Assembly (NCBI GenBank): GCA_030062745.1
Contig: CP099851.1
Span: 7,194,393-7,258,392 of the forward strand
Source: Capitulum mitella
Lineage: Eukaryota > Arthropoda > Thecostraca > Pollicipedomorpha > Pollicipedidae
Length of the DNA: 64,000 nt
Direction of reading: 5' to 3'
Shown here: positions 12,001 to 21,689 of the stretch, in pieces
Position numbering within the stretch: the first letter of the stretch is position 1
How the letters are laid out: each line of letters opens with the position of its first letter
Notes under the pieces: generated by a model
Told to the model about the DNA's origin: nothing
Databases searched by the model: none
Seen by the model: only the letters and a program-made list of their open reading frames with translations
Made by a program: the position numbers and the translations under genes

Positions 12001-14196
12001 ATGTCCGCCGAGCTGCATCACTTCTCAGACGCCAGTCTCGTGGGGTACGGTCAGTGCAGCTATCTGCGTCTCATCGACGATGGTGGACAAGCCGTCTCAA
12101 GACTCGTAATGAGTAAGGCTAGGGTCACTCCGTCAAAGTCAGTGACAATTCCCAGACTTGAACTCACAGCAGCACTGCTCTCTGTGCAGGTGAGCTGCTT
12201 CCTGCGCAGAGAACTGAAGATCGAGAACCTTGAAGAGTACTTCTGGACTGACAGCAGAGTTGTGCTGGGGTATATCTCGAACGAGGCGCGCAGATTTCAC
12301 ATCTTTGTTGCCAATAGGGTGCAGCAGATTAGAGACCAGACCATGCCGAGTCATTGGAGGTATATCGACACGAACTCCAATCCGGCGGATGCTGCATCAC
12401 GAGGCCTGACGGCGACCCAGCTCGTCAGCAACGACCTCTGGTGGAAAGGCCCACCAATCCCCTCAGATGCTGCTCCTATCCCTGAACAGGAGCTGCAGAC
12501 ATCGATCGACCCTGGAGACCCTGAAATCAAAAGATCAGGAGAAATGAAGACAAGATCGGTCTTCACCACAGCAGCGACGCAAAAGGGGAAATTCGCTAGT
12601 CTGCTGGAGAGACTACAGTACTTTTCTGATTGGCATCGTGCAAAAAGAGCCGTAGCGATATGTCGCAGGTACGTGGAGATCCTGAGGCGGCATGTGTCAT
12701 CTGACAAAGCCTTTCCCCGCGACAGCGATCCTATCTCTGTAGAAGAGATTCGCAAAGCTGAGGTTGTTATCCTTACTGCTGTGCAACGTGAGGCGTTCGC
12801 AGAGGAATTCAAAACTCTCAGGACAGAAACGGCTGCTGAAGCATGCCGCAAGCGGATGAACCGACGACAGACCAGAGCGTTGGCAAAGGGGAGTCCTCTG
12901 TATAGGCTAGACCCCTGTCTGAGGAAAGATGGCATCCTGTGCGTGGGCGGAAGACTGTCCAGAGCCAGTTTGTCTGTGGACCTGCTGCATCCAGTCATTC
13001 TGCCTCATAAGAGCCATATTACTGGATTGATTATCGATCAGAGCCACCGAAAAACCCACCATTCCGGGCGAGGTATGACACTCAGTGAACTTCGGACTTC
13101 TGGATACTGGGTCATCGCTGGAAGGAGCGCAGTAGGAAGTCACATTCTAAAATGTGTCCTTTGCAAGAAGATCCGAGGACATCCCGTTGTCCAGAAGATG
13201 TCTGATTTACCCAGTGATAGACTGGAAGAGGTACCACCGTTCACCTACAGTGCTGTGGATTACTTCGGACCCTTTCTCGTGAAAGAACGAAGAAGTCTCG
13301 TAAAGCGATGGGGAGTGCTGTTCACGTGTATGTCATCGCGTGCGGTGCATATTGAGACTGCAAATACTCTTACCACAGACGCGTTCCTCAACGCGTATCG
13401 CCGATTCGTGGCACGGAGAGGACCGGTTCGGCAGCTTCGATCGGACCAAGGGACCAACTTTATCGGTGGCAAACGAGCCCTGGAGGCCGCACTAGAAGAA
13501 ATGGGCGATGGTAGAATTCGACAAGAACTGCTCAAAGAAAACTGCGACCTCGTAGAGTTTCGCATGAACCCACCTAGTGGAAGCCACATGGGTGGTGTAT
13601 GGGAGAGGATGATTCGAACAGCCAAGTCGGTCCTGGCTGCTTTGTTGGCGGCGCATCACGAACAGCTAGATGACGAGCTGCTGCGCACATTTTTGGCAGA
13701 AGTCGAGGCTGTTATCAATGGTCGACCATTGACGACCTGCGGGATGAATCCTGTAGATAAGCTAGAACCGCTGACCCCTAACCAACTACTAACTCAAAAG
13801 TCGCGTGTAGTGCTTCCTCCCCCAGGCAAGTTTCAGAGCCCGGACCTGTACAGCCGTCGGCGATGGCGGCGTGTTCAGCATCTGGCGGACATCTTCTGGA
13901 GCCGTTGGAGAGCGGAGTTTTTGCCTACACTTCAGCAGCGGCGCAAGTGGACGCGGCGTCTACCGGACCTGCGGGATGGCGACGTCGTCCTTGTGATGGA
14001 TCCTGACGTTCCACGCAGCAGCTGGAAGATGGGGCGCGTCGTCTCGACCGCCCCGAGTGCGGACGGCCTGATCCGCACGGTAACTGTGCAGGTTGGCGAG
14101 TCGAGGCTCGTCCGGCCCGTGCACAAGCTGATCGTTCTCCTGGAAGCTCATAATGCTCCTCATGGGGAGCCACGTGGGCGCGTGGTTGCGGACTGA
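9028..14196 (+). CDS. BEL/Pao element gag-pol polyprotein
   Basis: A continuous frame of about 1,722 codons from the first ATG (9028); the frame is open slightly upstream. Domain order, counting residues from 9013: DUF1759-like gag region (LPTLEPEIFRGD, about 12-150); zinc-knuckle cysteines (CFLC...KC about 257-270 and CRGC...C about 290-305); A17-type protease region (YAVLDPQSDACFIS, about 392); reverse transcriptase (LRVVFDCSA about 698, CDIEGMF about 742, FYIDDG about 823); RNase H (HFSDAS about 1003); integrase with an HH-CC zinc module (about 1342-1386), then DYFGPF, RSDQGTNF and the downstream glutamate region (GGVWERMI); and a DUF5641-like C-terminal domain (about 1610-1710). This is the replication and integration machinery of the element. 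The BEL/Pao assignment rests on the DUF1759-A17-RT-RH-IN-DUF5641 series. Confidence 0.95.
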   Translation: MKRAHLPTLEPEIFRGDVGRFSLWMKSFETYIERQTSSPVERLHFLNKYTGGEARDAIVGFLHLRTDDAYNKAKEKLLERYGNEFIMSSSYRQRIRDWPVIRPGDGKALRNFSDFLEQCLIASSAVCHLKVLDDPHENAMMLKKLPKHLVDRWKRVVDEWLYECQGGPDSPKRYPPFPAFVKFLSKEARIACSPVNIQEAEVTTVKDVSNRGRTFTGKARTFTSTAGVKAEGPRSSKQSNTQHSMQASRHGCFLCPGSHFIDKCEAYLRMTLSERQAVVRKHGLCRGCLKRGHIWRMCQRKQECGKCGRLHPTSPHDDAFSHSAFLRSPEPVLGPDIPSKDSSLPQATSLHVTSDDNANPTSSCSHSMIVPVELHVRNRPERKMLVYAVLDPQSDACFISESVRKTLKADGKSVLLELRTITGRSAVKSAVIDGLVVQAVSSEEEIQLPACYVRDEIPADRCSIPRKHAAQQWTHLAVLADHLPPYFPSAEIGLLIGTNCARAIKPREVIPGHEDDPWAVKTALGWGIVGPVGGSEAGTGPCRFVDTGQGQRKLCHFAFKTQVHVTPMQISRLLEADFTDTAPVKALSVEDQTFLMKMKEGIHRRPDGHYEMPLPMKDCRATLPNNRTMALKRLQGLKSKLVRNGVYRCHYLSAMKATLDKGYAEPVPPGESEKARVWYIPHHGVYHPQKPDKLRVVFDCSAEYRGHVLNSNLLQGPDMTNSLTGILCRFRKNPVAFTCDIEGMFNQVGVNIEDRNYLRFLWWKDGCLEQEPSEYRMTTHLFGATSSPACAMFALRTAADDHEDIFGKEAANFVRNDFYIDDGLTSVSDPEMAIRLIDNVRKMCEHGGFKLQKFVSNSRDVVKSIPLDLRCAGLQNLDVGRSDLPVQRTLGVEWDTEADMFQFSVTRKDRKVSRRGILSTVSSVFDPLGFISPFILTGKCILKELCQQGYGWDENVPETVADRWNEWFSDLPLLAKIKIPRCFIPEGFGSIMSAELHHFSDASLVGYGQCSYLRLIDDGGQAVSRLVMSKARVTPSKSVTIPRLELTAALLSVQVSCFLRRELKIENLEEYFWTDSRVVLGYISNEARRFHIFVANRVQQIRDQTMPSHWRYIDTNSNPADAASRGLTATQLVSNDLWWKGPPIPSDAAPIPEQELQTSIDPGDPEIKRSGEMKTRSVFTTAATQKGKFASLLERLQYFSDWHRAKRAVAICRRYVEILRRHVSSDKAFPRDSDPISVEEIRKAEVVILTAVQREAFAEEFKTLRTETAAEACRKRMNRRQTRALAKGSPLYRLDPCLRKDGILCVGGRLSRASLSVDLLHPVILPHKSHITGLIIDQSHRKTHHSGRGMTLSELRTSGYWVIAGRSAVGSHILKCVLCKKIRGHPVVQKMSDLPSDRLEEVPPFTYSAVDYFGPFLVKERRSLVKRWGVLFTCMSSRAVHIETANTLTTDAFLNAYRRFVARRGPVRQLRSDQGTNFIGGKRALEAALEEMGDGRIRQELLKENCDLVEFRMNPPSGSHMGGVWERMIRTAKSVLAALLAAHHEQLDDELLRTFLAEVEAVINGRPLTTCGMNPVDKLEPLTPNQLLTQKSRVVLPPPGKFQSPDLYSRRRWRRVQHLADIFWSRWRAEFLPTLQQRRKWTRRLPDLRDGDVVLVMDPDVPRSSWKMGRVVSTAPSADGLIRTVTVQVGESRLVRPVHKLIVLLEAHNAPHGEPRGRVVAD

Positions 14197-14509
14197 TGCT
14201 CGGTGTGGTGGACGCGACGTGTGCCGTGATATCCCGTCCCCGTCGTGGTGGCGGATACTCTGTGTAGTGGTCGGTGACCGCCGCGGAGGATGCGGCTGGT
14301 GCATTCTGTGGACATGATGACCATGCTCAGGCAGGCCGCCTGGCGCCCAGGAGAACCGTTTGGGACCTGGCTGTAAGGACAGTGGAGTGTGCGTTCACGG
14401 GGAGCCACGTGGGGCTTCAATGTGAGTAGGGCGGTGCCACGAGCGGTGGTCGTGCCGTATCCGACTCGTTCTGAAATGTAAATTCGTGTTACAGAATTTA
14501 GAGGAGCCA

Positions 14510-14800
14510 TGTTACCGCAGTCCGCGGTGGTCATTTTGTTTTTGTTTGATTGATGATTTAACTGCGCCGTTTGCGGCGACCTTGTCTAACGTTTGTTTTT
14601 GAGTGTCACTTTGTTCCTGACTGGGAGGCCGGCACCACTCCGGAAAATGTAACTATTTAATTTTCTTTGTGACTAAAATCTAACTATTGCAGCTGTTTTC
14701 TCTTTTGATTGATTGATTGCCCATGATTGCAGGTTTCTACGTAAATAAAAGGATTTTCTGAACCGTACACCGATCCTTAATAAGCCAAAAGGCCGGTACA
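14510..14800 (+). repeat. 3' LTR of BEL/Pao element
   Basis: Identical to the 5' LTR over 291 bp and followed directly by AAATC (14801-14805). A short purine-rich stretch (AGAGGAG, near 14499) lies just upstream and may be the polypurine tract. Confidence 0.93.
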
Positions 14801-15170
14801 AAATCTGTTCAAAAACTTAGTTCACATGCGAACAGGTCACTAGATAAATCAATGGCTCGTTCAAGGTTAAAAAATGTCAGTGGCCTAAGGTGGTCTGTAT
14901 TGACCTTAAAGCGTACCTTTACTAGTTTTTTTCAGTAGAGTTTAGGGTGGTGCATTTTTGAAAAAAGTAGATTGTAGCTGGCGAAAACTTTATCATGTTT
15001 TGACTAATTTCAAACACACACAGCGACTTTGAACTCAAATGAATAAAATTTAGGGATCGCACATCGACCTCGAAAACGTTAGTTTTTAGTCAAACTGGGC
15101 CCATTGGCAGCCTCTTACTGAATTAAAATAATGGATCATCTACCCATTGTTCGAATAACCTTGATAAAAG
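14801..15170. other. Non-coding flank right of the BEL element
   Basis: AT-moderate sequence with scattered GGTCA-type motifs, probably the continuation of the repeat into which the BEL element inserted. No gene seen. Confidence 0.3.
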
Positions 15171-15521
15171 AAGTCTCATGTGCTTTCCAAGTTCGTACGA
15201 CACGTGCTGTAGAAGTTACACGCGCCTAGAAGTTGGCCTGTATTCGACTCGCCCACATGTGCCTGACCTAGTGCGGAAAACAGCAACATCATCTCCAGGA
15301 ACGACCAGGAGGTGGCATGGTGCTCCCATTGCAACAGAAGCGTTGAGCGTCTGTTTGTTGAAATAATTTGTGAGATGTGCCGCCCTTGTACCAACGGAGC
15401 TGCGCGCACCTCTATCCGCCGCGGGCGGCTTGTGTTGCAGGTGCCGGCGGCGGGTGCGGCGTTCATCGGCCAAGTTCGAATGGGGCTCGACGAGACCGGT
15501 AGAAACCGGTGGACCTCACAG

Positions 15522-15793
15522 CAGGGACGTAGCCAAGGAGGGCATGGGGGCCATGCCCCCCCCCCCCGAGCCAAGCGATCTACACTAGATATATGGCGAT
15601 TTCGCAGGAATACGCAGTAGTGATCATGTATATTTGGCAGAAGCAAACATTATATGTTTTCCTGTACGTGAAGTGTGAGGTAAACTACATAAAATTGCTG
15701 TTTTTTTCTTGTAAATTTCATCATATGTCAGTGGCATATGACAAAATTTAACATTGGTCCCTCCCCCCGAGGAAAATCCTTGCAACGTGCCTG
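15522..15793. mobile_element. Small hAT-type MITE (272 bp) with 8-bp duplication
   Basis: CCTCACAG is duplicated exactly at 15514-15521 and 15794-15801. The termini are imperfect inverted repeats: CAGGGACGTAGCCAAGGA at the left, and the right end reads CAGGCACGTTGCAAGGA on the opposite strand. An 8-bp duplication with CAGG ends fits hAT. It has a C-run near 15558-15568 and no coding capacity. The homologous right arm lacks it, confirming insertion into the left arm. Confidence 0.85.
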
Positions 15794-16420
15794 CCTCACA
15801 GTAATGGGTAAGGGTATAGTCCATAATTCATCCATAGTTCTACCTACGTAGGTCGGTAGGACCTCACAGTAATAGCAGGTAGAGGGGGAATAGCGCGAAG
15901 TGCGCCGTCATGGTATTCCCCTGGAGCGGCACCCGAGTCCGGTGGCGGCTGCCCGCGGCATCAGTGCTCTGCTCGCGACAGTCAAGTTCCGCGATTTCTT
16001 CGTGTGGGGTGCGGTCTGTATGGTCCTGATGGTCCTGTGAAACGGCTGACGTGATTGGTCCTTGTCTGATGAGTAAAACGTTGACAATGAATTAACCGAT
16101 AACAACCAGGAATGGGAAGTCTCCGAAGGTTACCGATTCGGCGAAAAAGCTGCGTATGAAAGCATTAATGACAGTATGATCGCTAAGGTCTGCCATGGAT
16201 GTATTCTTAATTCGTCAGTCGTCTTCTGCCTTCTGACGAGAAGGTCGTGGTCAAATCCACAATGTTTTGGCGTTACGAAACAGACGCGTATACAGACGGT
16301 CAAGGGACAGAATTGCGACAACATGCACTAGATTGCTGTCTTAAGAATTCTGCTGCAGTAGATTGCTGTCTTGCCGTTTTCTCTTGTCAGGCCACTCATC
16401 GTTGCGTGTCGGGAGCCACC

Positions 16421-16780
16421 TTAATCTTCGGAAAATTGCATGTCTTCTTTCTTGGCATCATCTGAAAGTAGTCGGCTTCTTCTAACCTGTTCAATGACAT
16501 GAGAAGCTCTGACGTCCCATAGCTCTTCCGGACTTTCTGAGAACTTCTCTCCGCCTTGACTTGCGTCATTGACTCTCTTCTTGCTCTTCTGCAGGAAGCG
16601 CCACTCTTCCCACGGTAACTGCAGCTTTATACCGCAATTCTGTCCCTTGACCTTCTTTATAAGCGCCATGTTCCAAAACGTCAGAACATTTTCCACCGTT
16701 GCTTTGAACGCGGCCTTCTGGTCAGAAGTTCCGTGATTGGCTTGGAGGAAGTACTGGAGAACTTGGCGCGTGGTTGGCAA
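16421..16780 (-). pseudogene. hAT-transposase-like N-terminal fragment
   Basis: A 119-residue minus-strand frame that reads like protein: TFWNMALI near residues 33-40, then WEEWRFLQKSKKR (about 57-69), an FSESPEELWDV block (about 80-90) and a charged C-terminus ending DDAKKEDMQF. The order of motifs (FWxxAxI, W-x-x-LQKSKxR, a short EEF-type helix, DD-x-x-F) resembles the N-terminal region of the transposase fragment at 58600-58930. The left arm holds a corresponding but degraded stretch at 16130-16320. Function as an active protein is unlikely; it is probably a partial exon of the element. The similarity was judged by eye. Confidence 0.45.
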
Positions 16781-17530
16781 TCTGGCGCCACCGATCGTGG
16801 GAGACGGCTATCCGATAAAGAATACGTCCGTGGTTGGCCTAAGAAAAGGTAATGTTATGGATGGTGCTTTCATACGTCGCTTTTTCGCCGAACCGGTAGC
16901 CTTCATTTTTTCCCACTCCTGGCTATTGTCGGCTTATTCATTGTAAGGCTATACTGATCAGGCAAGGACCAGCCGCCTTAGTTATTCCATAGAGCCATAC
17001 AGACCCCACCTCACACGAACAGATCGCGAAGCTCGACTGACGCGACCAGAAAACTGATGTCGCGGGCCGCCATCGCCGGACGCGCATTCAGATCCGCGGG
17101 AATACCAGGGCGGCATACCTCGCACTATCCACCTCTGTCTTTTAGTACTGTGAGATCCCACGTACCTACTTATCCTACTACTCCTACCCACTACTCCGGT
17201 GTCCACCTGTTTCCACCGGTATCCCGAGCCCCACTCAGAGTCCCCGGCTGATCAACGCCGCACCCGCCGCCGGCACCTGTAACACAAGCCCCTTGCGGCG
17301 CATAGAGGTGCGCGCAGCCCCGGGGGTACGAGGGCAGCACATGTCACAAATGATTTTTATGAGCACATGCTGAGCGCCCCTGTTGTAAAAAGAACATCAT
17401 GTCACCTCCTGGACATTTCTAGAGATTATATTCTTGTTTTCGGCACTAGGTTAAGTACATGCCGTGTGTGAGTCGAGTACAGGTGGGTGTAACTTCTAAA
17501 TCACGTGTCTTTCGAACCTGGAAATCATAT

Positions 17531-18901
17531 GAAACAGTTCCTTTCGCCGAGAAAGTTGAGAAAATATGACTTTATAATCAATGATCTCAATTCAGTGAGA
17601 AACTGCCTGAGGCCAAAAACTAGCCGGTCAAATACCAATATCTTCAAAGTCGAAGGGCCAATAATAATAATTATTGGTTATAGTAACTATTATAACATAT
17701 ATAATACATAATATAACACGGCCAATAACAATTATAACAGTAAATATTGCTCAGATTTGTTAAAAATCGCTGTAAGTTCTTCAGATGAACCAAGTCATGG
17801 GAAAAGCTTTCGTCCGCTGCAGTTTTCAGTTCCTTTTTTAAATGGGACGCCTCACTGGACATGATAAAAAAGACGATTTCAGGCCTGTTTGGCTTCAAAT
17901 GCGTAGTTTTTAACTCGGAAAATCGAGTTATAGCTCCCATGCATAAAGTTTCACCTGACCTAGAAGGCCACTGGTTGGCCTGATGAGATCGAACGGGATA
18001 CCGTTCGATCTCATCAGGTCAATTAGATTTGGATTTCTTTGGCAGTCAGCTATCGACTGCTTTTTGTCCCGTGGTGCTAGCTCACTTAGGGGCCAGATGG
18101 CGAGGGGTATGCATACCTTCCCCCCCGTCGTCGTCGTCGGTGCGAGTGAAAATCCCTCCCGTCCGTTAAGGGGTAATGTGTGAATTTGCCGGTACGTCAT
18201 TCACGCCTGTCGATTACTATGTGATTTAAACATAATATGTACGAATGCGTATTGTTATCCCTTTATATGTATGTAAACGCACACCAGCGGTTTTGAAAAG
18301 TTTGCTATTTCCCAGCACGACTCGGAAATAATTCCACATCAATTAGGAATGGCACAGCAATATAAGACGATGGTATAACAGTATCATCTCCAAGTGTGCG
18401 ACAGGTTACGTTTTCTTAATGGGACTTTTAGTAAGTCATTATAGACTGAGTTGCTTTGGAGGATTCGATAAAGGCATCTCAAGTCGTAACGGAATATTTA
18501 GGCCTTTTATTAGATCAAACCTTTGCACTCGCATGTACTCTGAAAGAATTTTAGCGAGAAATGTCTGGAAATACAGCGATGAAATAAAACTTGCTGTTGA
18601 GCTCTTTCGCTAGTGTACGTCTTGCAAGTAATAATTCAAGTAATAATTTCAAAATAACGATTTTGAAGGGGCAAGACGAGACGGATTTTTCTGCTTGCCT
18701 ATAGAATAAATGCGTTTGTATCAGTCGCGGAAAATATGCCGATGACTCTTCATTTCTTGAGCACTGAGAAATTCAAACAGAACATTTCCGTAATACGATT
18801 TGGAGGTGAACTGATCTCATTTAATCGAATGTTGTATTCAGGGTCTTAAAGAATGCAATTACCATGAGATTCCTCGTCAGATCTCGCGTCTCGCAACGGT
18901 C
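17531..18901. other. Non-coding; AT-rich patch and one perfect hairpin
   Basis: An AT-rich stretch (ATAATAATAATTATT and related) lies at 17660-17745 and a perfect 18-bp hairpin at 17979-18018. No gene or recognised repeat otherwise. Confidence 0.4.
17979..18018. repeat. Perfect 18-bp hairpin, 4-nt loop
   Basis: CCTGATGAGATCGAACGG is followed by GATA and its exact reverse complement. No mismatches are seen, and the stem stops at both ends. Confidence 0.9.
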
Positions 18902-18905
18902 TTAA

Positions 18906-20457
18906 CCCTCGCCCAAGGGGAACAAGGGCGTTTCGACCCCCGCCCCCTAAGGACTTCTGGTGACACTGAAATGAAAAACAGCTCGTGCATCGCACTAAAA
19001 TTTTCAGTACATTTTTCTACATCCTCTGAACTTGTCCTACACTTTTCGATTTCCTGTCCTGTCAGGTCACTGACCTAGCTCATGTAAAAAAGATCAGCTT
19101 CCGGTTTTTATAAAAGTCTTAAATGAGCCATGGCGTGCAATCGATCGGTCTGAAACTCTCTGGGATAGTAGTCGAAGACATTCCTAGGAATTCTGCTATC
19201 TCGAAATTATTGTCAATGTCATTGTTAGTGCCCTGTAGTCAGCTTAATTTCCGCCTTATTTCTATATTTCTAGCAGTTTTGAACCGTTTCTTCGGCTTGT
19301 TGTTGCCTGAAATACATTCCTGAATTACTAAACACGATAAACAGCGATGACCCACATGAAGGGTCATGAAGTCCGGTCAGGCCAATTGATGACCCCTGAG
19401 GTAAAAATATGCACTGAAATCTATTTTGCAGTCCAAAATTGCACCAAGACGCTATAAAACGATCTTCGGCCACATGAGGTCGAGCGAGGCACACCGTAGA
19501 AGAAGCTGAGCTCATACCCAGATGTTCAGATTCATTCCCTGATTTATTTCATGAGACTGTGACAGATTTAGGCACAAAAGAAATGAAACCGAAGCGTTCT
19601 TCAAATCAGGTCATGATCCTACGTCAGGTCCAGTCATATGACCGATCTTATATAGCACCCTATTAATCACGGTTGTGGAAGCCAAGGAATTCCAAACGTA
19701 GTCCTCTAAAAGTATTCCTTTGAACTCCTTGTATCCAGATCCAAAGGTACTCCTTGCCTTTGTTTGCATTGTTGTTGATCCTCGACAGAACACGAAATAA
19801 AGCAAAGAAAACGGCTGCAAGTTAGGTCAGGTCACAAGGTCAGGCCAGGTCACACCGGGTCATGGATGTTTTATTTTGTCAGTGTTTAAAAATGTTCTTC
19901 TTAATCATTGCTGCCGTTTTAGAAATATACATGAACAAGAAATGGCCAGCGACATTAAGGTATCACATCAGGTCATCTGATGCCAAATGCAATTATATGA
20001 ATATTATGCATTTTTTATAATCGCAATGTACGCTCTGTTAGGTTCCCATTGACGTGCTCAGAACTACTCCATCTTTATGAGGGATGGAACTAGAACCCTT
20101 CTTAAAAAGTTCTTGTTAAACGTAACTGCAATGTACATTCCGATAGTTTTTCCATTGACGTGCTCAGAATTACTCAGACTTTATGAGGGATGAAACAAGA
20201 ACTCTTTAAGAAGCATTCTTCTTCCATCCCTCACAAAGCTGGAGTAATTCTGAGCATGTTAAATTTCTCGCGTATATGAGCAAAAAATTGCGTGATCTTC
20301 AGAATTTTCCGAAATTTCCGAGTGCTTTGGAACGTACTAATGACGAATAATTTTCATGTAATTCCGACGTTCTGTCTGCAAGACAGAGGGAGAAGGAAAG
20401 TGAAACCCCCCCCCCCCGGCTCCGGCCGCTCATGTCAGGATGTCGGGTAGGCGAGGG
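18906..20457. mobile_element. Second TTAA-flanked family (CCCTCGCC ends), non-autonomous
   Basis: TTAA is duplicated at 18902-18905 and 20458-20461. The ends are inverted: CCCTCGCC at the left and GGCGAGGG at the right, with G/C homopolymer-rich subterminal zones (18935-18950 and 20405-20420). It is 1,552 bp long with no transposase frame. It carries scattered AGGTCA motifs (for example 19064-19076, 19836-19850). The ends fit the piggyBac-like pattern but differ from the 1.2-kb family after the first few bases. A similar left end (CCCTCGCCCGTAAGG) starts at 51745. Confidence 0.75.
20023..20262. repeat. Three-copy motif, two direct and one inverted
   Basis: A block containing GACGTGCTCAGAA(C/T)TACTC...CTTTATGAGGGATG occurs directly at about 20050-20088 and 20157-20192, with about 104-bp spacing. 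It is inverted at about 20220-20260 (CCATCCCTCACAAAGC...GTAATTCTGAGCATG). The second and third copies can form a stem. Confidence 0.75.
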
Positions 20458-20461
20458 TTAA

Positions 20462-21210
20462 CGATGTGGTAAACGACTCCACCAAGCTGAGCTAGGCCAC
20501 GTAATGAGGGTGCTGCACGCCACAGTGTCAACGTTCGGTAATTTATTGTCGCCAAGCGCTGGCCGTGACCGAGCTGGCATATCCATGGCCTGTTAACTTT
20601 CCACCGCCGCTGGGCATACTGGTGAAGCAACGCTATCCTGCGTCAGAATCCAATGCCTGCCGATCTACTTTTCGCCGCCGCGGGACAGACTGGTGAAGCA
20701 ACGCTATCCTGCGTCAGAGTCTAATGCCTGCCGATCTAATAAACTCATCCCGCAACATTCTTTCCACGCCGGTCCTAAAGGTTTTTCAGATCTGCATGTG
20801 ATACGTATGTTGTTCCTCTCATTTCTGGACGCTGAGATTTCGTGAATCCGATCTTGACAACGGAGCAAGCTTTCCTGCACCAGTAAAGCAGTGTATTTCG
20901 GTAAGTTTTCGCCGTGAGCTGCTGCAGCGGGAATGACGTCGTGATGGCTTTTGAAGGCCAGCCTTTCGTGCAGTGCAAATGACGTCGAGATATCAGCGCC
21001 GTACTGCTCGCGGTATGAGCGCTGAGGTCTCACCGGCCGGCGCTGTGACCCCACATGGGGCAGTCACGGCCACGGACGACTCTCCATCACGACCGACAGC
21101 TTATCGTGCCGGCCAGCGTCGTCCTCGACGAAAACAACGGACGATAATAGCAAAAACCTCGACGAAAACAACCACAGTAACGGCCGTCGACCGCGCCGTG
21201 CTCGCTTGAA
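20462..21210. other. Non-coding, GC-moderate; tandem duplication inside
   Basis: Apart from a two-unit 71-bp tandem duplication at about 20595-20740, I recognise nothing. A weak minus-strand frame (20704-21054) has no motif. Confidence 0.35.
20595..20740. repeat. 71-bp tandem duplication, two units
   Basis: GGTGAAGCAACGCTATCCTG at 20621 recurs at 20692, and the shared block runs through AATGCCTGCCGATCTA in both units with a few substitutions. Confidence 0.85.
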
Positions 21211-21680
21211 CCGATCATCTGAGAGGGGCCTTTAGGGCCGATCATCTGAGAGGGATCTGTAGGGCCGATCATCTGAGAGGGATCTTTAGGGCCGATCATC
21301 TGAAAGAAGATCAGTAGGGCTGATCACCTGAGAGGGATCTTAAGGGCCGATCATCTGAGAGGGATCTATAGGGCCGATCATCTGAGAGGGATCTGTAGGG
21401 CCGATGATCTGAGAGGGATCTTTAGGGCCAGTCATCTGAGAGGGGCCTTTAGGGCCGATCTTCTGAGAGGGATCTGCAGGGTCGATCGTCTGAGGGGTCT
21501 GTACGGCCTGTCGTCTGAGAGACGTCTATAGGGCCGGCCACCTGATAGGGTTCTGCGGAACCTATCGTCTGAGAAAGATCCCTGTCATCTGAGAGGGGTC
21601 CCTGGGGCCTGTCATTTGAGACGGTTCTGTTGGACCTGTCATTCGGTAGGAGAGGTCTGTAGAGTTTGTTGGGTCTCTCA
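21211..21680. repeat. 27-bp minisatellite, about 17 units decaying rightward
   Basis: The unit is CCGATCATCTGAGAGGG followed by ATCTNTAGGG. The first ten or so units are near-identical, while units after about 21475 shorten and diverge (CTGTCATCTGAGA forms). Because 27 is divisible by 3, one minus-strand frame stays open through several units with a nine-residue repeat (MIGPxDPSQ), but it is only about 70 codons and I do not call it a gene. Confidence 0.92.
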
Positions 21681-21689
21681 GGTGTGGGG

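Larger units (their letters stand above)
7440..14800 (+). mobile_element. BEL/Pao LTR retroelement, looks whole
   Basis: A complete-looking LTR element of 7,361 bp. The 291-bp LTRs (7440-7730 and 14510-14800) are identical by eye, begin TGTTACC, end GGTACA, and are flanked by the 5-bp duplication AAATC. Between them lie a leader, a coiled-coil ORF and a long ORF with gag-type zinc knuckles, an A17-type protease region, reverse transcriptase, RNase H and integrase in BEL/Pao order. There is no envelope-like frame in the 313 bp between the long ORF and the right LTR. Identical LTRs imply a very recent insertion on the evolutionary scale. No obvious primer-binding site adjoins the left LTR. Confidence 0.95.
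15171..17530. mobile_element. Long inverted repeat (foldback-like) carrying a hAT-transposase-like fragment
   Basis: The left arm (15171-about 16320) is an imperfect reverse complement of the right arm (about 16633-17530). Matching pairs include CACGTGCTGTAGAAGTTACAC (15201-15221) with its partner near 17490-17510, the GTGCCGGCGGCGGGTGCGGC blocks (about 15440 and 17255), and TTCGGCGAAAAAGC (16138) with 16879-16892. The left arm is lengthened by a small hAT MITE (15522-15793). The spacer of about 310 bp and part of the right arm carry a minus-strand open frame. It could be a foldback transposon, or two convergent copies of one element meeting tail to tail. Confidence 0.75.

Noticed and set aside
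10760-13625. Several minus-strand open frames of 100-215 codons
   Set aside because: Shadows of the BEL/Pao polyprotein on the opposite strand; no independent motifs.
21225-21440. Telomere-like TTTAGGG words in the minisatellite
   Set aside because: They occur once per 27-bp unit and vary (CTGTAGGG, CTATAGGG), so they are part of the unit and not telomeric repeats.
21211-21680. CRISPR-like array
   Set aside because: Units are contiguous with no unique spacers, units decay gradually, and the window is eukaryotic; this is a minisatellite.
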